A stretch of DNA of 64,000 nt from Pedobacter borealis DSM 19626 (GCF_000708285.2 NZ_JAUG01000003.1:62001-126000), one strand, 5' to 3'. Shown: positions 27,460 to 37,238, counted from the first letter of the stretch. Translations and numbers: made by a program. The notes: generated by a model from the letters alone, not told the origin.

Positions 27460-30400
27460 CTAGTGTGTTTTTACTTGTTGATTACGTTTGCTTAAAACTG
27501 CTTTGTATTCTTTAGGGAATACTTTTACGAAATGAGCAGATTGAGTTTTCCAGTCGCTTAAGATAAACTCAGCTACTCTACTATCCGTTAAGCGGATATG
27601 CGTTTTAAGTAAAGCTAAAATGCGTTCTTCATCTTCAGCTTGTAATGGATCAAGATCAACCATTTCTTTATTGCATTTGCGTGCAAAAGTTCCGTTGGCA
27701 TCATAAATCCAGGCTACACCACCACTCATACCAGCAGCGAAATTGCTTCCGGTATCACCAAGAATTAGTACTTCACCACCTGTCATGTATTCACAACCGT
27801 GATCGCCCACTCCTTCTACAACAGCTGTTGCGCCAGAGTTACGTACGGCGAAACGCTCACCTGCTTTACCACGGGCAAATAACTCACCAGAAGTTGCGCC
27901 ATAAAGGGCAACGTTACCGATAATGATATTTTGCTCAGGGATAAAAGTTGAGTTTGAGAATGGATAAATGGCCAATCTAGCACCCGATAATCCTTTACCC
28001 ACATAATCGTTCGCTTCACCTTCTAATGATAAGGTTACCCCACGGGTATTGAAAGCACCGAAACTCTGTCCGGCCGAACCAACAAATTTAAAGTTGATCG
28101 TGTCAGGAGGTAAACCAGCGCCTAAATGGACTTTCGAAATTTCATTAGATAACATGGTACCCAGTGCACGGTCGGTATTTTTTACATCGAAACTGGCAAA
28201 TACCGGTTCGTTATGATCAATAGCAGGTTGCGCAGCGGCAATTAATTTATGATCTAAAACCTGATCTAAACCATGATCCTGGCCTTCAGTATTAAATAAA
28301 GGCAAACCATTTTCTTCAGCTTTATATAATATAGCTGATAAATCAAGGTGTTTCAATTTCCAGTCTTCAGCAGGCAATTCGCGTACTTTCAAAATATCAG
28401 CCTGACCGATCATTTCGTGGATGGTTCTGAAACCTAATTCAGCCATAATCTCACGTAGCTCTTCCGCAAGGAAATAAAATAAGTTCACTACATGGTCTGC
28501 ATCACCGGTAAATAATTTTCTTAATTCCGGATCTTGTGTTGCTACGCCAACCGGACAAGTATTTAAATGGCATTTACGCATCATAATACATCCCGAAGTT
28601 ACCAAGGCTGCTGTTGCAACCCCCCATTCTTCAGCACCTAATAATGCAGCGATAGCAATATCTCTACCCGTTTTGAGCTGACCATCTGTTTGTAACACGA
28701 TACGGTTACGCAATTTGTTTTTTACCAAAGTTTGGTGTGCTTCTGCTAAGCCTAACTCCCATGGTAAACCAGCATGTTGGATTGAAGTTAAAGGAGATGC
28801 TCCTGTTCCACCATCAAAACCAGAAACCAGAATCACATCGGCATGTGCTTTAGCAACACCCGCGGCGATAGTACCCACGCCAGCTTTCGAAACCAGTTTC
28901 ACATTGATCCTTGCTGCGCGGTTAGCATTTTTCAAATCAAAAATTAACTGTGCTAAATCTTCGATCGAATAAATATCGTGGTGAGGCGGAGGTGAAATTA
29001 AACCAACCCCCGGTGTAGAGTGACGAACTTTTGCAATCCAGTCATCTACTTTGTGCCCTGGTAATTGACCACCTTCTCCTGGTTTAGCACCCTGAGCCAT
29101 TTTAATCTGTAACTCATCAGCATTGGTTAAGTAGTAACTGGTTACACCAAAACGTGCAGAAGCAACTTGTTTAATTGCAGAGCGCATGCTATCGCCATTT
29201 GGCAATTTAGTATAACGCATTTCATCTTCACCACCCTCTCCGGTATTGCTCTTTCCACCGATACGGTTCATGGCAATCGCTAAAGTAGAGTGGGCCTCAT
29301 GAGAAATTGAACCGAAGGACATTGCCCCTGTTGCAAATCTTTTTAAGATTGCTTCAGTAGATTCTACCTCATTTAAAGGTACTGATGGGCGGCTATAGTT
29401 AAATTCGAACAATCCACGGATGGTATAAGCTTGTTGTGTTTGCTCATTCACCAGTTTAGAGTACTGTTTGAAAATATTGTAATCGTTTTTACGGGTTGCG
29501 TTTTGCAGCAAGTGAATGGTTTGCGGGTTAAACAAATGCGCTTCACCTTTACGGCGGAATTTATAAGTTCCACCTGCTGGTAACAGGTTTTCGGTTTCTG
29601 TTAACGGACCAAAACTGCGGTGATGTTTAATTAAGGTTTCTTTTGCAATTTCATCCAGTCCTAAGCCACCAATACGTGAAACTGCGCCGGTGAAATAAGT
29701 ATTCACTACTTGTTTATTTAAACCTAAAATCTCGAAAATCTGCGCCCCCTGGTATGATTGCAAGGTTGAGATTCCCATTTTTGAGAAAATTTTAAGTAAA
29801 CCGCTGTTAACCGCGTAAATATAGTTTTTAGCAAGCTGTTCTGTTGATAAACCAGACTCTTCCTTGAACTCGTTAATGGTTTCTAATGCCAGGTAAGGGT
29901 TAATTGCGGTAACGCCAAAGCCCAGTAATGTGGCGAAATGATGTACTTCCCAAATATCACCAGCCTCTATCACAATACCTACAGCACCACGGTATCCTTT
30001 GCGGATCAAGTGATGGTGTACAGCAGAAACCGCCAATAAAGAAGGCATTGCAGCGTGCTCAGAGTCAATAGCCCTATCGGTTAATACAATTACCTGGAAA
30101 CCATCTTCAACCGCGTCAACCGCATAACGGCATAAACGGTCTAAGGCTTTTGCCATAGCGCCCGGCTTGCCATCAGCCCTGAAATAAGTCTGTAAAGTTT
30201 TCGCCTGGAAAACACCTGTATCAATACTTCTTAACTTCTCTAATTCCTGATTGGTTAAAATTGGGTGTTTAATGGCTACACAATGCGCTTGTTTTGGGGT
30301 TTCTTCCAACAAATTACCCATGCTACCCATAAAACTGGCCAAACTCATTACCACTTTCTCCCTGATCGGATCAATTGGCGGATTGGTTACCTGTGCAAAT

Positions 30401-31959
30401 AACTGCTTAAAATAAGACGATAAATGCTGAGGACGTTTTGATAAAATAGCCAATGGTGTATCGGTACCCATCGAACCGATTGGTTCTTTACCTTCAATGG
30501 CCATTGGTTTAAGCAAAAGATCTACATCTTCTCTGCTGTAACCAAAAACCTGTTGATATTTAAAAATAGACTCTGTAGATAAGCCGGTGAACATTACACG
30601 TGGCTCAGGTAATTCCTCCAAACGGATCTGGTATTGATTAATCCAATCGGCATAAGGGCTTTTACCACAAACTTCTTCTTTAATTTCGTTATCGCTGATA
30701 ATTCTACCCTGCTCCATATCCACCACGAACATTTTGCCTGGCGTTAAGCGACCTTTTTCGATTACAGTACTTTGGTCGATGGCTAATGCGCCGGCCTCAG
30801 AACCCATAATTACACGGTCATCAGAAGTAATGGCATAACGTGAAGGGCGAAGACCATTACGGTCTAAAGTAGCACCTATTAATTTACCATCGGTAAAAGC
30901 AATAGCTGCAGGTCCATCCCATGGCTCCATTAAAGTAGCATGGAATTCGTAGAATGCCCTTTTAACAGGATCCATATCTTCATTACCATCCCAGGCTTCC
31001 GGCACCAACATCATTAATACATGAGGCAGGGTTCTTCCTGAGTGAAGTAACAGTTCAATAACATTATCTAAACAGCCTGAATCTGAATTGGTTTCGTCAA
31101 TTACAGGCAATAACATATCTAATTCTTCAGGTGTAAAGTAAGCAGAAGCAAAAGATTTAACGCCTGCTCTAAACCAGTTTAAATTTCCTTGTAAAGTGTT
31201 GATCTCACCATTATGTGCAATAAAGCGGAATGGCTGCGCCAATCTCCACGAAGGGAAAGTATTGGTTGCAAAACGTGAGTGAACTAAACCTAAAGCAGAA
31301 ACCATGCGCTTATCGGTTAGATCGGTAAAATATGTACGTACCTGTAAAGAAGTAAGCTGACCTTTATATATAATGGTTTGCGCAGAAAGCGAAACAATAT
31401 AAAAATCTTTACCACCATGAACGGTGTTTACGATCAGTTTAATCAGGTAATTTTTAAAAATATAAAGTTTACGTTCGAAATCTGCCCCTGGTGCTACTGC
31501 ATACGGACGGGCAATAAATACCTGCTCAATTTCTGGTTCAACAGAAAGGGCCATATTGCCAATATCTGTTGTGTCAACATCAACTTTTCTAAAGCCTAAA
31601 ATTTCCAGGCCTAATTTTTCGGCGGCACGGTAAATCAATTCTCTGCACTCTTCTCTCGATCTGATATCCTTCGGCATAAATAACATACCTACACCATAAT
31701 TATTGGTTTCTGGTAGGCTAAAGCCAGCTTTTAAACATTCGTCGTAAAAAAATTCGTGAGGAATCTGAATCATAATACCTGCACCATCGCCTGTATTTGG
31801 TTCTGCTCCACATGCCCCTCTATGATCTAGATTCTCTAAAATAGTAAGTGCATCAGAGATGATTTGATGCGATTTTCGCCCTTTCACATGTGCAACGAAC
31901 CCAATACCGCAGGCATCGTGTTCAAATTGCGCATCGTACAATCCACTGTTTGGTTCCAT
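27460..31959 (-). CDS. gltB: glutamate synthase large (alpha) subunit
   Basis: A 1499-residue GOGAT subunit that makes two glutamates from glutamine and 2-oxoglutarate. The N-terminal glutamine amidotransferase domain has its nucleophile Cys17 in ACGIGFVAH, so a 16-residue propeptide is probably removed. The central domain, the FMN-binding synthase domain (about residues 840-1200, with GAKPGEGGQLPG and SGFDGGTGASPL) and the 3Fe-4S ligand run (CHLNTCPVG) follow. The C-terminal beta-helix (about 1250-1490) completes it. Full length and intact. First gene of gltBD, preceded by a 420-bp AT-rich spacer. Confidence 0.97.
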   Translation of the reverse strand: MEPNSGLYDAQFEHDACGIGFVAHVKGRKSHQIISDALTILENLDHRGACGAEPNTGDGAGIMIQIPHEFFYDECLKAGFSLPETNNYGVGMLFMPKDIRSREECRELIYRAAEKLGLEILGFRKVDVDTTDIGNMALSVEPEIEQVFIARPYAVAPGADFERKLYIFKNYLIKLIVNTVHGGKDFYIVSLSAQTIIYKGQLTSLQVRTYFTDLTDKRMVSALGLVHSRFATNTFPSWRLAQPFRFIAHNGEINTLQGNLNWFRAGVKSFASAYFTPEELDMLLPVIDETNSDSGCLDNVIELLLHSGRTLPHVLMMLVPEAWDGNEDMDPVKRAFYEFHATLMEPWDGPAAIAFTDGKLIGATLDRNGLRPSRYAITSDDRVIMGSEAGALAIDQSTVIEKGRLTPGKMFVVDMEQGRIISDNEIKEEVCGKSPYADWINQYQIRLEELPEPRVMFTGLSTESIFKYQQVFGYSREDVDLLLKPMAIEGKEPIGSMGTDTPLAILSKRPQHLSSYFKQLFAQVTNPPIDPIREKVVMSLASFMGSMGNLLEETPKQAHCVAIKHPILTNQELEKLRSIDTGVFQAKTLQTYFRADGKPGAMAKALDRLCRYAVDAVEDGFQVIVLTDRAIDSEHAAMPSLLAVSAVHHHLIRKGYRGAVGIVIEAGDIWEVHHFATLLGFGVTAINPYLALETINEFKEESGLSTEQLAKNYIYAVNSGLLKIFSKMGISTLQSYQGAQIFEILGLNKQVVNTYFTGAVSRIGGLGLDEIAKETLIKHHRSFGPLTETENLLPAGGTYKFRRKGEAHLFNPQTIHLLQNATRKNDYNIFKQYSKLVNEQTQQAYTIRGLFEFNYSRPSVPLNEVESTEAILKRFATGAMSFGSISHEAHSTLAIAMNRIGGKSNTGEGGEDEMRYTKLPNGDSMRSAIKQVASARFGVTSYYLTNADELQIKMAQGAKPGEGGQLPGHKVDDWIAKVRHSTPGVGLISPPPHHDIYSIEDLAQLIFDLKNANRAARINVKLVSKAGVGTIAAGVAKAHADVILVSGFDGGTGASPLTSIQHAGLPWELGLAEAHQTLVKNKLRNRIVLQTDGQLKTGRDIAIAALLGAEEWGVATAALVTSGCIMMRKCHLNTCPVGVATQDPELRKLFTGDADHVVNLFYFLAEELREIMAELGFRTIHEMIGQADILKVRELPAEDWKLKHLDLSAILYKAEENGLPLFNTEGQDHGLDQVLDHKLIAAAQPAIDHNEPVFASFDVKNTDRALGTMLSNEISKVHLGAGLPPDTINFKFVGSAGQSFGAFNTRGVTLSLEGEANDYVGKGLSGARLAIYPFSNSTFIPEQNIIIGNVALYGATSGELFARGKAGERFAVRNSGATAVVEGVGDHGCEYMTGGEVLILGDTGSNFAAGMSGGVAWIYDANGTFARKCNKEMVDLDPLQAEDEERILALLKTHIRLTDSRVAEFILSDWKTQSAHFVKVFPKEYKAVLSKRNQQVKTH

Positions 31960-32368
31960 TCTTTGCTCGTTAGTTGTTAGTGTATAGGAAACACTAAGAT
32001 ACGAAAAACAAATCTTAAATTACAGAGTTGACAGGATTTTTAGAAAAATTTTAGTTCTTAAGTAAGAGAAAGCATTTATATTGAAAAAATGATAACAATA
32101 TAGATAAATATTTATCAAATTTATAATGATAATATTATACAATAAATGCACTTTTTCTGCTAAATCTCAACATAAATCGTCTTAATTATTGATTTATATG
32201 TAAATATTTAATTTACATATAAATTGTTTGCTTAAAAAAATGTTTATCTTGTATTTCCTACTAACTTCTAAAAATATGCATTTTAATTTTATTAATTTAT
32301 TAATCAGCCACATAGCCTAAAAGAGAAAAAAAATACAAAAATGCATTTCGCGAAACAACTTCTTTTTC
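31960..32368. other. AT-rich spacer upstream of gltB and ffs
   Basis: About 400 bp of very AT-rich DNA with no credible reading frame. On the minus strand a TATCTTAG near 31998 is one base away from the -7 consensus and could be the gltB promoter. I see no palindromic operator and no repeat element here. Confidence 0.35.
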
Positions 32369-32376
32369 TACCTTTG
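32369..32376 (+). promoter_or_regulatory. promoter element of ffs
   Basis: TACCTTTG is a perfect TAnnTTTG match ending about five bases before the predicted 5' end of the SRP RNA, which is the spacing expected for a -7 element. Confidence 0.55.
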
Positions 32377-32379
32377 TGG

Positions 32380-32482
32380 CCGGGCAAGTCTTTTACGACC
32401 AGCTCCCTTTGAACTCCCCCAGGGTGGGAACACAGCAAGGGTAGAAGGTTGTAGCGGTGCGATAGAAGGTGCTTGCCCTTTT
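32380..32482 (+). ncRNA. ffs: signal recognition particle RNA (small bacterial type)
   Basis: About 100 nt closed by GGGCAAG (32382-32388) and CTTGCCC (32472-32478), followed by a T8 run that acts as terminator. The centre has the universal SRP domain-IV signature: CCAGG, then a GTG-GGAA-CAC tetraloop hairpin, then AGCAAGG, which form the two symmetric internal loops that bind Ffh. The flanking GAACTCCC/GGGTAGAAGG stem fits the Bacteroidota form. It targets membrane and secreted proteins together with Ffh and FtsY. Exact ends are inferred from the stem. Confidence 0.92.
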
Positions 32483-32567
32483 TTTTCTTTTCCTTAATCC
32501 CCTGAAGGGGGAACTAAATTCTTCAGGGTTCAATCATAGAAACTCAAATATTTAAGAATTTATAAAC

Positions 32568-33227
32568 ATGAAATTTTTTATTGACACAGCGAATCTTGAT
32601 CAAATCAAAGAAGCGCAAGATCTTGGCATTTTAGATGGCGTAACCACCAACCCTAGCTTAATGGCAAAAGAAGGTATTACTGGCGAACAAAATGTAATTA
32701 ACCACTACAAAGCTATCTGCGATATTGTTGATGATAACGTAAGTGCCGAAGTTATTGCGACTACTTTCGATGAGATTATTAAAGAAGGTGAAGCTTTAGC
32801 CGCTTTAAATCCGAAAATCGTAGTAAAAGTACCAATGATTAAAGATGGCGTTAAAGCCATCAAATATTTCTCGTCAAAAGGAATTAAAACCAACTGTACT
32901 TTAATTTTTTCTGCCGGACAGGCATTATTAGCTGCTAAAGCTGGAGCTACTTATGTTTCTCCGTTTTTAGGCCGTTTAGATGATATTTCTAGCGATGGTT
33001 TGGTTTTAATTGAAGATATCAGAACTATTTTTGATAACTATGGTTACGAAACTCAGATTTTAGCTGCATCGATCCGCGGACCATTACACATCGTTAACTG
33101 TGCTAAATTAGGTGCTGATGTAATTACTGCACCTTTGGCTGCTATTGCAGGTTTATTAAAACACCCACTAACAGATAGCGGTTTAGCTACATTTTTAGCT
33201 GACCACGCTAAAGCTGCTGGGAAATAG
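32568..33227 (+). CDS. fsa: fructose-6-phosphate aldolase / small transaldolase
   Basis: A 219-residue TalC/FSA-type aldolase of the class I TIM-barrel family. The Schiff-base lysine is Lys87 in IVVKVPM. Other signatures are the N-terminal [27 protein letters not shown] and [11 protein letters not shown]. Members of this subfamily act either as fructose-6-phosphate aldolase or as true transaldolase, which cannot be separated by eye; in organisms lacking another transaldolase it serves the pentose phosphate pathway. That would link it to the araBDA output, D-xylulose 5-phosphate. Single gene with a strong terminator after it. Confidence 0.9.
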   Translation: MKFFIDTANLDQIKEAQDLGILDGVTTNPSLMAKEGITGEQNVINHYKAICDIVDDNVSAEVIATTFDEIIKEGEALAALNPKIVVKVPMIKDGVKAIKYFSSKGIKTNCTLIFSAGQALLAAKAGATYVSPFLGRLDDISSDGLVLIEDIRTIFDNYGYETQILAASIRGPLHIVNCAKLGADVITAPLAAIAGLLKHPLTDSGLATFLADHAKAAGK

Positions 33228-33252
33228 AAATAATAAAGTCGAGAGTCTTTAG

Positions 33253-33298
33253 TCCTAAGTCTTGAGTCGGATTTCCGGTTTAAGACTTAGGATTTTTT
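33253..33298 (+). terminator. fsa terminator
   Basis: TCCTAAGTCTT (33253-33263) pairs exactly with AAGACTTAGGA (33282-33292), followed by TTTTTTG. It lies 25 bp after the fsa stop codon. Confidence 0.85.
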
Positions 33299-33299
33299 G

Positions 33300-33660
33300 T
33301 TTTATGGACATCTTACGAAATCTCAATGGGCAAGCGCATGGAAGGATTTCGTAAGTATAGGGTGGGGGAAAGCGTAATAGAGTTTCAGAAGCTTCTGACT
33401 TACGAAGTTATTCATCCGTTCCTTCCCTTTCTAAACTTTGTAAGTCATTGCGTTATTCTGCGTTAACGATGGAAACGGCATCCTTTTTGGCTGTCATCCT
33501 GTCCAAAGGACTCCTGTGGAGAGCGTAGTCGAAGGACAGTCAAAAAGATACAGTGTACAGCGTGTTAAAACGCCCAAATGATCACGCTTTAATCAATAGT
33601 CTAAACCTTAAATCAATATAAACCTGGACTTAGCGTTTTTTATGCACTTTAAAAAGAGAC
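33300..33660. repeat. spacer with a solo core of the MITE-like family
   Basis: No gene. At 33491-33543 lies GTCATCCTGTCCAAAGGACT, CCTGTGGAGAGC and GTCGAAGGACAG, the internal core of the MITE-like family found at 25.4 and 34.2 kb, here without the TATCATAAAT ends. The rest (33300-33480 and 33545-33660) shows no recognisable feature. Confidence 0.5.
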
Positions 33661-33661
33661 G

Positions 33662-34168
33662 CTAGACTAAAGACTCACGACTAAGGACTTCCTTTATTTT
33701 CTCATAACTGATCTGCTCATCAGGTTCGATTAGAATGCCCTTTACTCCTGCCCCATTTGCAGCTTCAACATCTCTTGGTTTATCGCCGATCATAATAGAT
33801 TGTGCCGGGTCGATATTGTACATATCAATTGCATCCAAAATCATTCCCGAAGCAGGTTTTCTACACTTGCATTCGCCACCAACAGTTGGATGATGCGGGC
33901 AATAATAAAAACCTGCAATATCGGCTCCTTGAGCTATAAAAGCATTTCGGAGCATTTGATGCATAATGGCTAGCTCTTGCTCGGTATAACGTTTTAAGGC
34001 AATACCGCCCTGGTTGGTAATTACAATTAAAAGATAACCTTCATCGAATAGTTTTTTTAATACTGGAATCTGGTAATCCAGGATTTTAAAATCTTCAACA
34101 CGGCAGATGTAATCATATATTTCGTGATTGAGTACACCATCACGATCGAGAAAAATAGCTTTATTCAT
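33662..34168 (-). CDS. gmhB: D-glycero-beta-D-manno-heptose 1,7-bisphosphate 7-phosphatase (GmhB-like HAD)
   Basis: A 168-residue HAD-IIIA phosphatase. Catalytic motif I is FLDRDGVLN (Asp8, Asp10), motif II TNQGG, and motif IV GDKPRDVEAA. The CPHHPTVGGECKCRKP stretch (about 93-108) is the zinc-binding loop typical of GmhB and of the histidinol-phosphatase branch. It would dephosphorylate heptose bisphosphate during ADP-heptose synthesis for lipopolysaccharide. No other heptose genes are adjacent, so a different sugar phosphate is possible. Single gene. Confidence 0.85.
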   Translation of the reverse strand: MNKAIFLDRDGVLNHEIYDYICRVEDFKILDYQIPVLKKLFDEGYLLIVITNQGGIALKRYTEQELAIMHQMLRNAFIAQGADIAGFYYCPHHPTVGGECKCRKPASGMILDAIDMYNIDPAQSIMIGDKPRDVEAANGAGVKGILIEPDEQISYEKIKEVLSRESLV

Positions 34169-34197
34169 TATTGAGATATGAGTATTGTGATTTGAGA

Positions 34198-34340
34198 TTG
34201 TATCATAAATATAGAATTGTCATCCTGTCCAAAGGACTCCTACGGAGAGCCTGTCGAAGGACCTGTTTAAATGCCGCTCAGCGTTTCGACAAGCTCAACG
34301 TGACAAAATTTCGAATGGAATTACAACAAATGATAAATTC
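34198..34340. repeat. MITE-like element, copy C
   Basis: Left end TGTATCATAAAT then ATAGAATTGTCATCCTG, identical over 27 bases with copy A at 19.7 kb. The interior has TCCAAAGGACTCCTACGGAG as in copy B. The right end is decayed (ACAACAAATGATAAAT). It fills the spacer between the divergent gmhB and convergent fucP genes. Confidence 0.7.
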
Positions 34341-34437
34341 TCTTTATAATTTCGCCAAAATAACTGAAAATAAAGGACAAAAGAAAGCCCAATCTAATTA
34401 AAGACCGGGCTTAATCATAAAATTTATTTGGTTTTGG

Positions 34438-35724
34438 TTATTTCAGATTCAATCCTGCTTTATGGCCTTTTATAGCAAAATACAGAATATACAAGTAACA
34501 TGGTAATACAGTTAAAAGATAGGCCAACTGAAAGTTAATATGTAATTTTTCATTTAGGAAAGCATATAATAACGGCATTAATGCACCGCCCGCAATACCC
34601 ATAATCATAATCGCCGAGCCTATTTTGGTAAATTTACCCAAGTGGCTAATGCCTAGCGGGAAAATTGCCGGCCACATTAATGAATTGGCTAAACCCAATA
34701 GCGCTACGAAAATTACAGCAAACCAGCTGGAAATAGCAAAAGATAAAACGGTAAATATGATGCCTAAAATAGCACAGATTCTAAGGGCTTTTTGCTGAGA
34801 GATAAATTTTGGAATGGTAACGATACCAATAATATAACCGATTAACATACTGAAAAGCGTAATAGAGGTTAGCTTGCCGCTAATCTCTGGGCTAATACCT
34901 AACTCGCGGCCGTAAATACCGATAATATCGCCGGCCATAACCTCTGCGCCTACATATACAAAAATACAAAGTGCACCCAGGAACAAGTGTGGGAACTGAA
35001 AGATACTTGTATGTTTTACCACCTCTCCTTTGCTTTCGTCGATCACATCTTCTTCCACTTCAACTTCTGGAAGGTTGGTGAATTTAATAAAAACTGCAAA
35101 AAGGCAGAAAACGATAGCTAAAACAATGTAAGGCATATTTACACGGCCTAAAACATCGTTTAATAACTGCTCGTGAACAGCGCCGGTAGCCGCTTTGATC
35201 TGTTTCTCCACTTCTGTAGCATTTTTCAAAAACAGACTGCCCATAATTAAAGGCACAATCATTCCGGCAAATTTATTACAAATACCCGCAAAACTGATCC
35301 GTTTTGCAGCACTTTCTATTGGGCCGATAATGGTTAAGTACGGGTTTGATGCGGTTTGCAACAAAGCTAATGCAGCACCCTGAACAAAAATTCCGGTTAA
35401 AAACAAACCAAACGTTCTGGTTTGAGCTGCAGGTATAAATATCAAAGAACCCAGACCTAAAATAACCAAGCCTAAAACAATTCCATTTTTAAAGCCCACT
35501 TTTTTAAGTATCCACGATGATGGCAGCGCTAAAAAGAAGTAAGCCATATAAGATGCAAAGGTTACGAAGAACGCCTGTAAATTCGATAATCCGAAAGATA
35601 ATTTAAAGAAAGGAATTAATGTTCCGTTTGCCCAGGTTACAAAGCCAAAAATAAAGAATAGGGCACAAATGATAATAAGTGGTTTTGGCCCTTGCGTTTG
35701 ACCTGATTTTGTTGTTTGTTGCAT
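34438..35724 (-). CDS. fucP: FucP/GluP-type sugar:H+ symporter (MFS)
   Basis: A 428-residue MFS protein with 12 membrane helices of the fucose/glucose-galactose permease family. The N-terminal FFIFGFVTWANGTLIPFFK and the SNPYLTIIGP segment after TM4 are typical, as is the cytoplasmic loop near residue 225 (EVEVEEDVIDESKGEV). It imports a hexose such as L-fucose, galactose or glucose together with a proton. Distance from the araBDA region is 20 kb, and no sugar gene is adjacent. Substrate therefore open; family secure. The gene symbol marks the family, not proven fucose specificity. Confidence 0.85.
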   Translation of the reverse strand: MQQTTKSGQTQGPKPLIIICALFFIFGFVTWANGTLIPFFKLSFGLSNLQAFFVTFASYMAYFFLALPSSWILKKVGFKNGIVLGLVILGLGSLIFIPAAQTRTFGLFLTGIFVQGAALALLQTASNPYLTIIGPIESAAKRISFAGICNKFAGMIVPLIMGSLFLKNATEVEKQIKAATGAVHEQLLNDVLGRVNMPYIVLAIVFCLFAVFIKFTNLPEVEVEEDVIDESKGEVVKHTSIFQFPHLFLGALCIFVYVGAEVMAGDIIGIYGRELGISPEISGKLTSITLFSMLIGYIIGIVTIPKFISQQKALRICAILGIIFTVLSFAISSWFAVIFVALLGLANSLMWPAIFPLGISHLGKFTKIGSAIMIMGIAGGALMPLLYAFLNEKLHINFQLAYLLTVLPCYLYILYFAIKGHKAGLNLK

Positions 35725-35832
35725 AAAGTTTTGGTTCGGTTTAATTTGTTTGGACCAAACTAAACAATAATATTTAATAAAATAAGGGTCAAACGTTTGC
35801 GTAATTTTAACTTTAACAGAAATGGGCTTTAG

Positions 35833-36951
35833 TTAGTTGCTCACACACCTAAAACCGGTATGCTCTAAGCCCGTATCAACAGAAGTTTTCATTCTCGAAG
35901 TTACCCGGTAACCTTTACAATAAGAGGCGTTGCACATAAAAGAACCACCCCTTACCACTCTTTTAGGTATAGTCGGCTCCATAGGGTCGTAGCTGTCTGA
36001 AGGACCTTTAGGATTGGTGCTCAACCCTGAAAGCGTGCTATAATAATCAGGCCGGTACCAATCGCTGCACCACTCCCATACGTTGCCCGCCATATCATAA
36101 AGTCCATAACCGTTCGGCTTAAATTTTTTCACTGCAGCTAAACTATTAAAACCATCCCAATTCGTATTTTTAACAGGAAAGATTCCCTGCCAGGTATTGG
36201 CTTTTACTTTACCTTTTTCTATATCTTCATTCCCCCAGGGGTATTTTTCATTTTTCAAAGCACCTCTCGCGGCATACTCCCACTCTGCCTCTGTTGGTAA
36301 ACGTTTACCCGACCATTTACAATAGGCCATGGCATCATCCCAGGATACATGTACAACCGGAAAGTTTTCTTTTCCTTTAATATCGCTGTTAGGACCATGA
36401 GGGTGTTTCCAATTGGCGCCTTTAACCCAACGCCACCATTGCGAGGCATCATTTAAAGAGATAACACTTTTTGGCTGATAAAAGACCAAAGATGCTGCAA
36501 CAAAAACACTGTCGGGTGGTTTTGGTGTACCTGCCGGAAGCTGTTTTTTCATTTCTTCCCAATCTGGTTTACGCTCGGCCGTAGTAAGATATCCGGTTGC
36601 ATCTACAAACCTTTTAAAACTGGCATTGGTTACTTCGGTAGCATCTATCCAGAAAGAAGAGATTTTAACCTGATGTTGCGGGTATTCATCATCTCTACCC
36701 TCTTTATCAGAAGCGCCCATGGCAAACTCGCCTGCTGGAATTAAAATCATGCCTTCATGACTTGCTTTATTATTGGAAGCGAAACTTGAAGAATCTTTTA
36801 CCGCACCAAAACGGCTTGGCATATTTTTTTCGCATGAGGCTAAAGAATCTTGCTTGTGTTTAGCCTTTTCTTCTTCTTTAGCGTGTTTAGATTGACAGGA
36901 AAATATAAAGAGAAGCGGCAAAAAAAACAAAGCGGAAAGAAATCTATACAT
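35833..36951 (-). CDS. formylglycine-generating enzyme family lipoprotein
   Basis: A 372-residue exported protein. A lipoprotein signal with lipid-accepting Cys19 (FIFSCQSK) precedes a linker and an FGE-sulfatase (SUMF1) domain (about residues 66-370). Conserved blocks include GGMILIPAGEF-like, RLPTEAEWEYAARG and GNVWEWCSDWY. Unlike many family members it keeps both copper/substrate cysteines of true FGEs: Cys340 and Cys345 in GGSFMCNASYCKGYR, spaced CX4C. It could therefore oxidise a sulfatase cysteine to formylglycine in the periplasm. No sulfatase is present in the window. Single gene upstream of tRNA-Lys, on the opposite strand. Confidence 0.9.
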   Translation of the reverse strand: MYRFLSALFFLPLLFIFSCQSKHAKEEEKAKHKQDSLASCEKNMPSRFGAVKDSSSFASNNKASHEGMILIPAGEFAMGASDKEGRDDEYPQHQVKISSFWIDATEVTNASFKRFVDATGYLTTAERKPDWEEMKKQLPAGTPKPPDSVFVAASLVFYQPKSVISLNDASQWWRWVKGANWKHPHGPNSDIKGKENFPVVHVSWDDAMAYCKWSGKRLPTEAEWEYAARGALKNEKYPWGNEDIEKGKVKANTWQGIFPVKNTNWDGFNSLAAVKKFKPNGYGLYDMAGNVWEWCSDWYRPDYYSTLSGLSTNPKGPSDSYDPMEPTIPKRVVRGGSFMCNASYCKGYRVTSRMKTSVDTGLEHTGFRCVSN

Positions 36952-37133
36952 GATTAATATTAAATTTGGAGCGATAAAAATATCAATTAAGTTTAAAAAA
37001 GAGAAGCTAAATAATTAATTCGCCTATAAATCAATACACTAACGCTTTTGGCGACTTTTTATTTGCAGGAAATGCTTCATAACCCTATATTTGCACCACT
37101 TTAAAGGAAACGGATAATGTTTTAAGCAAAGTA

Positions 37134-37206
37134 GATTCCGTAGCTCAGCTGGTAGAGCATTACACTTTTAATGTAGTGGTCCTGGGTTCGAATCCCAGCG
37201 GGATTA
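37134..37206 (+). tRNA. trnK: tRNA-Lys (anticodon TTT)
   Basis: A 73-nt cloverleaf. The acceptor GATTCCG/CGGGATT (two wobble pairs) is followed by D-stem GCTC/GAGC and anticodon stem TTACA/TGTAG with loop CTTTTAA (anticodon TTT). The T-stem CTGGG/CCCAG carries loop TTCGAAT, and the discriminator is A. CCA is not encoded. It decodes both Lys codons. A terminator hairpin follows directly. Confidence 0.96.
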
Positions 37207-37210
37207 CAAG

Positions 37211-37238
37211 AAACCTCACAGAAATGTGAGGTTTTTTT
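37211..37238 (+). terminator. tRNA-Lys terminator
   Basis: AAACCTCACA-gaa-ATGTGAGG followed by TTTTTTTG, 4 bases after the mature tRNA 3' end. Confidence 0.85.
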
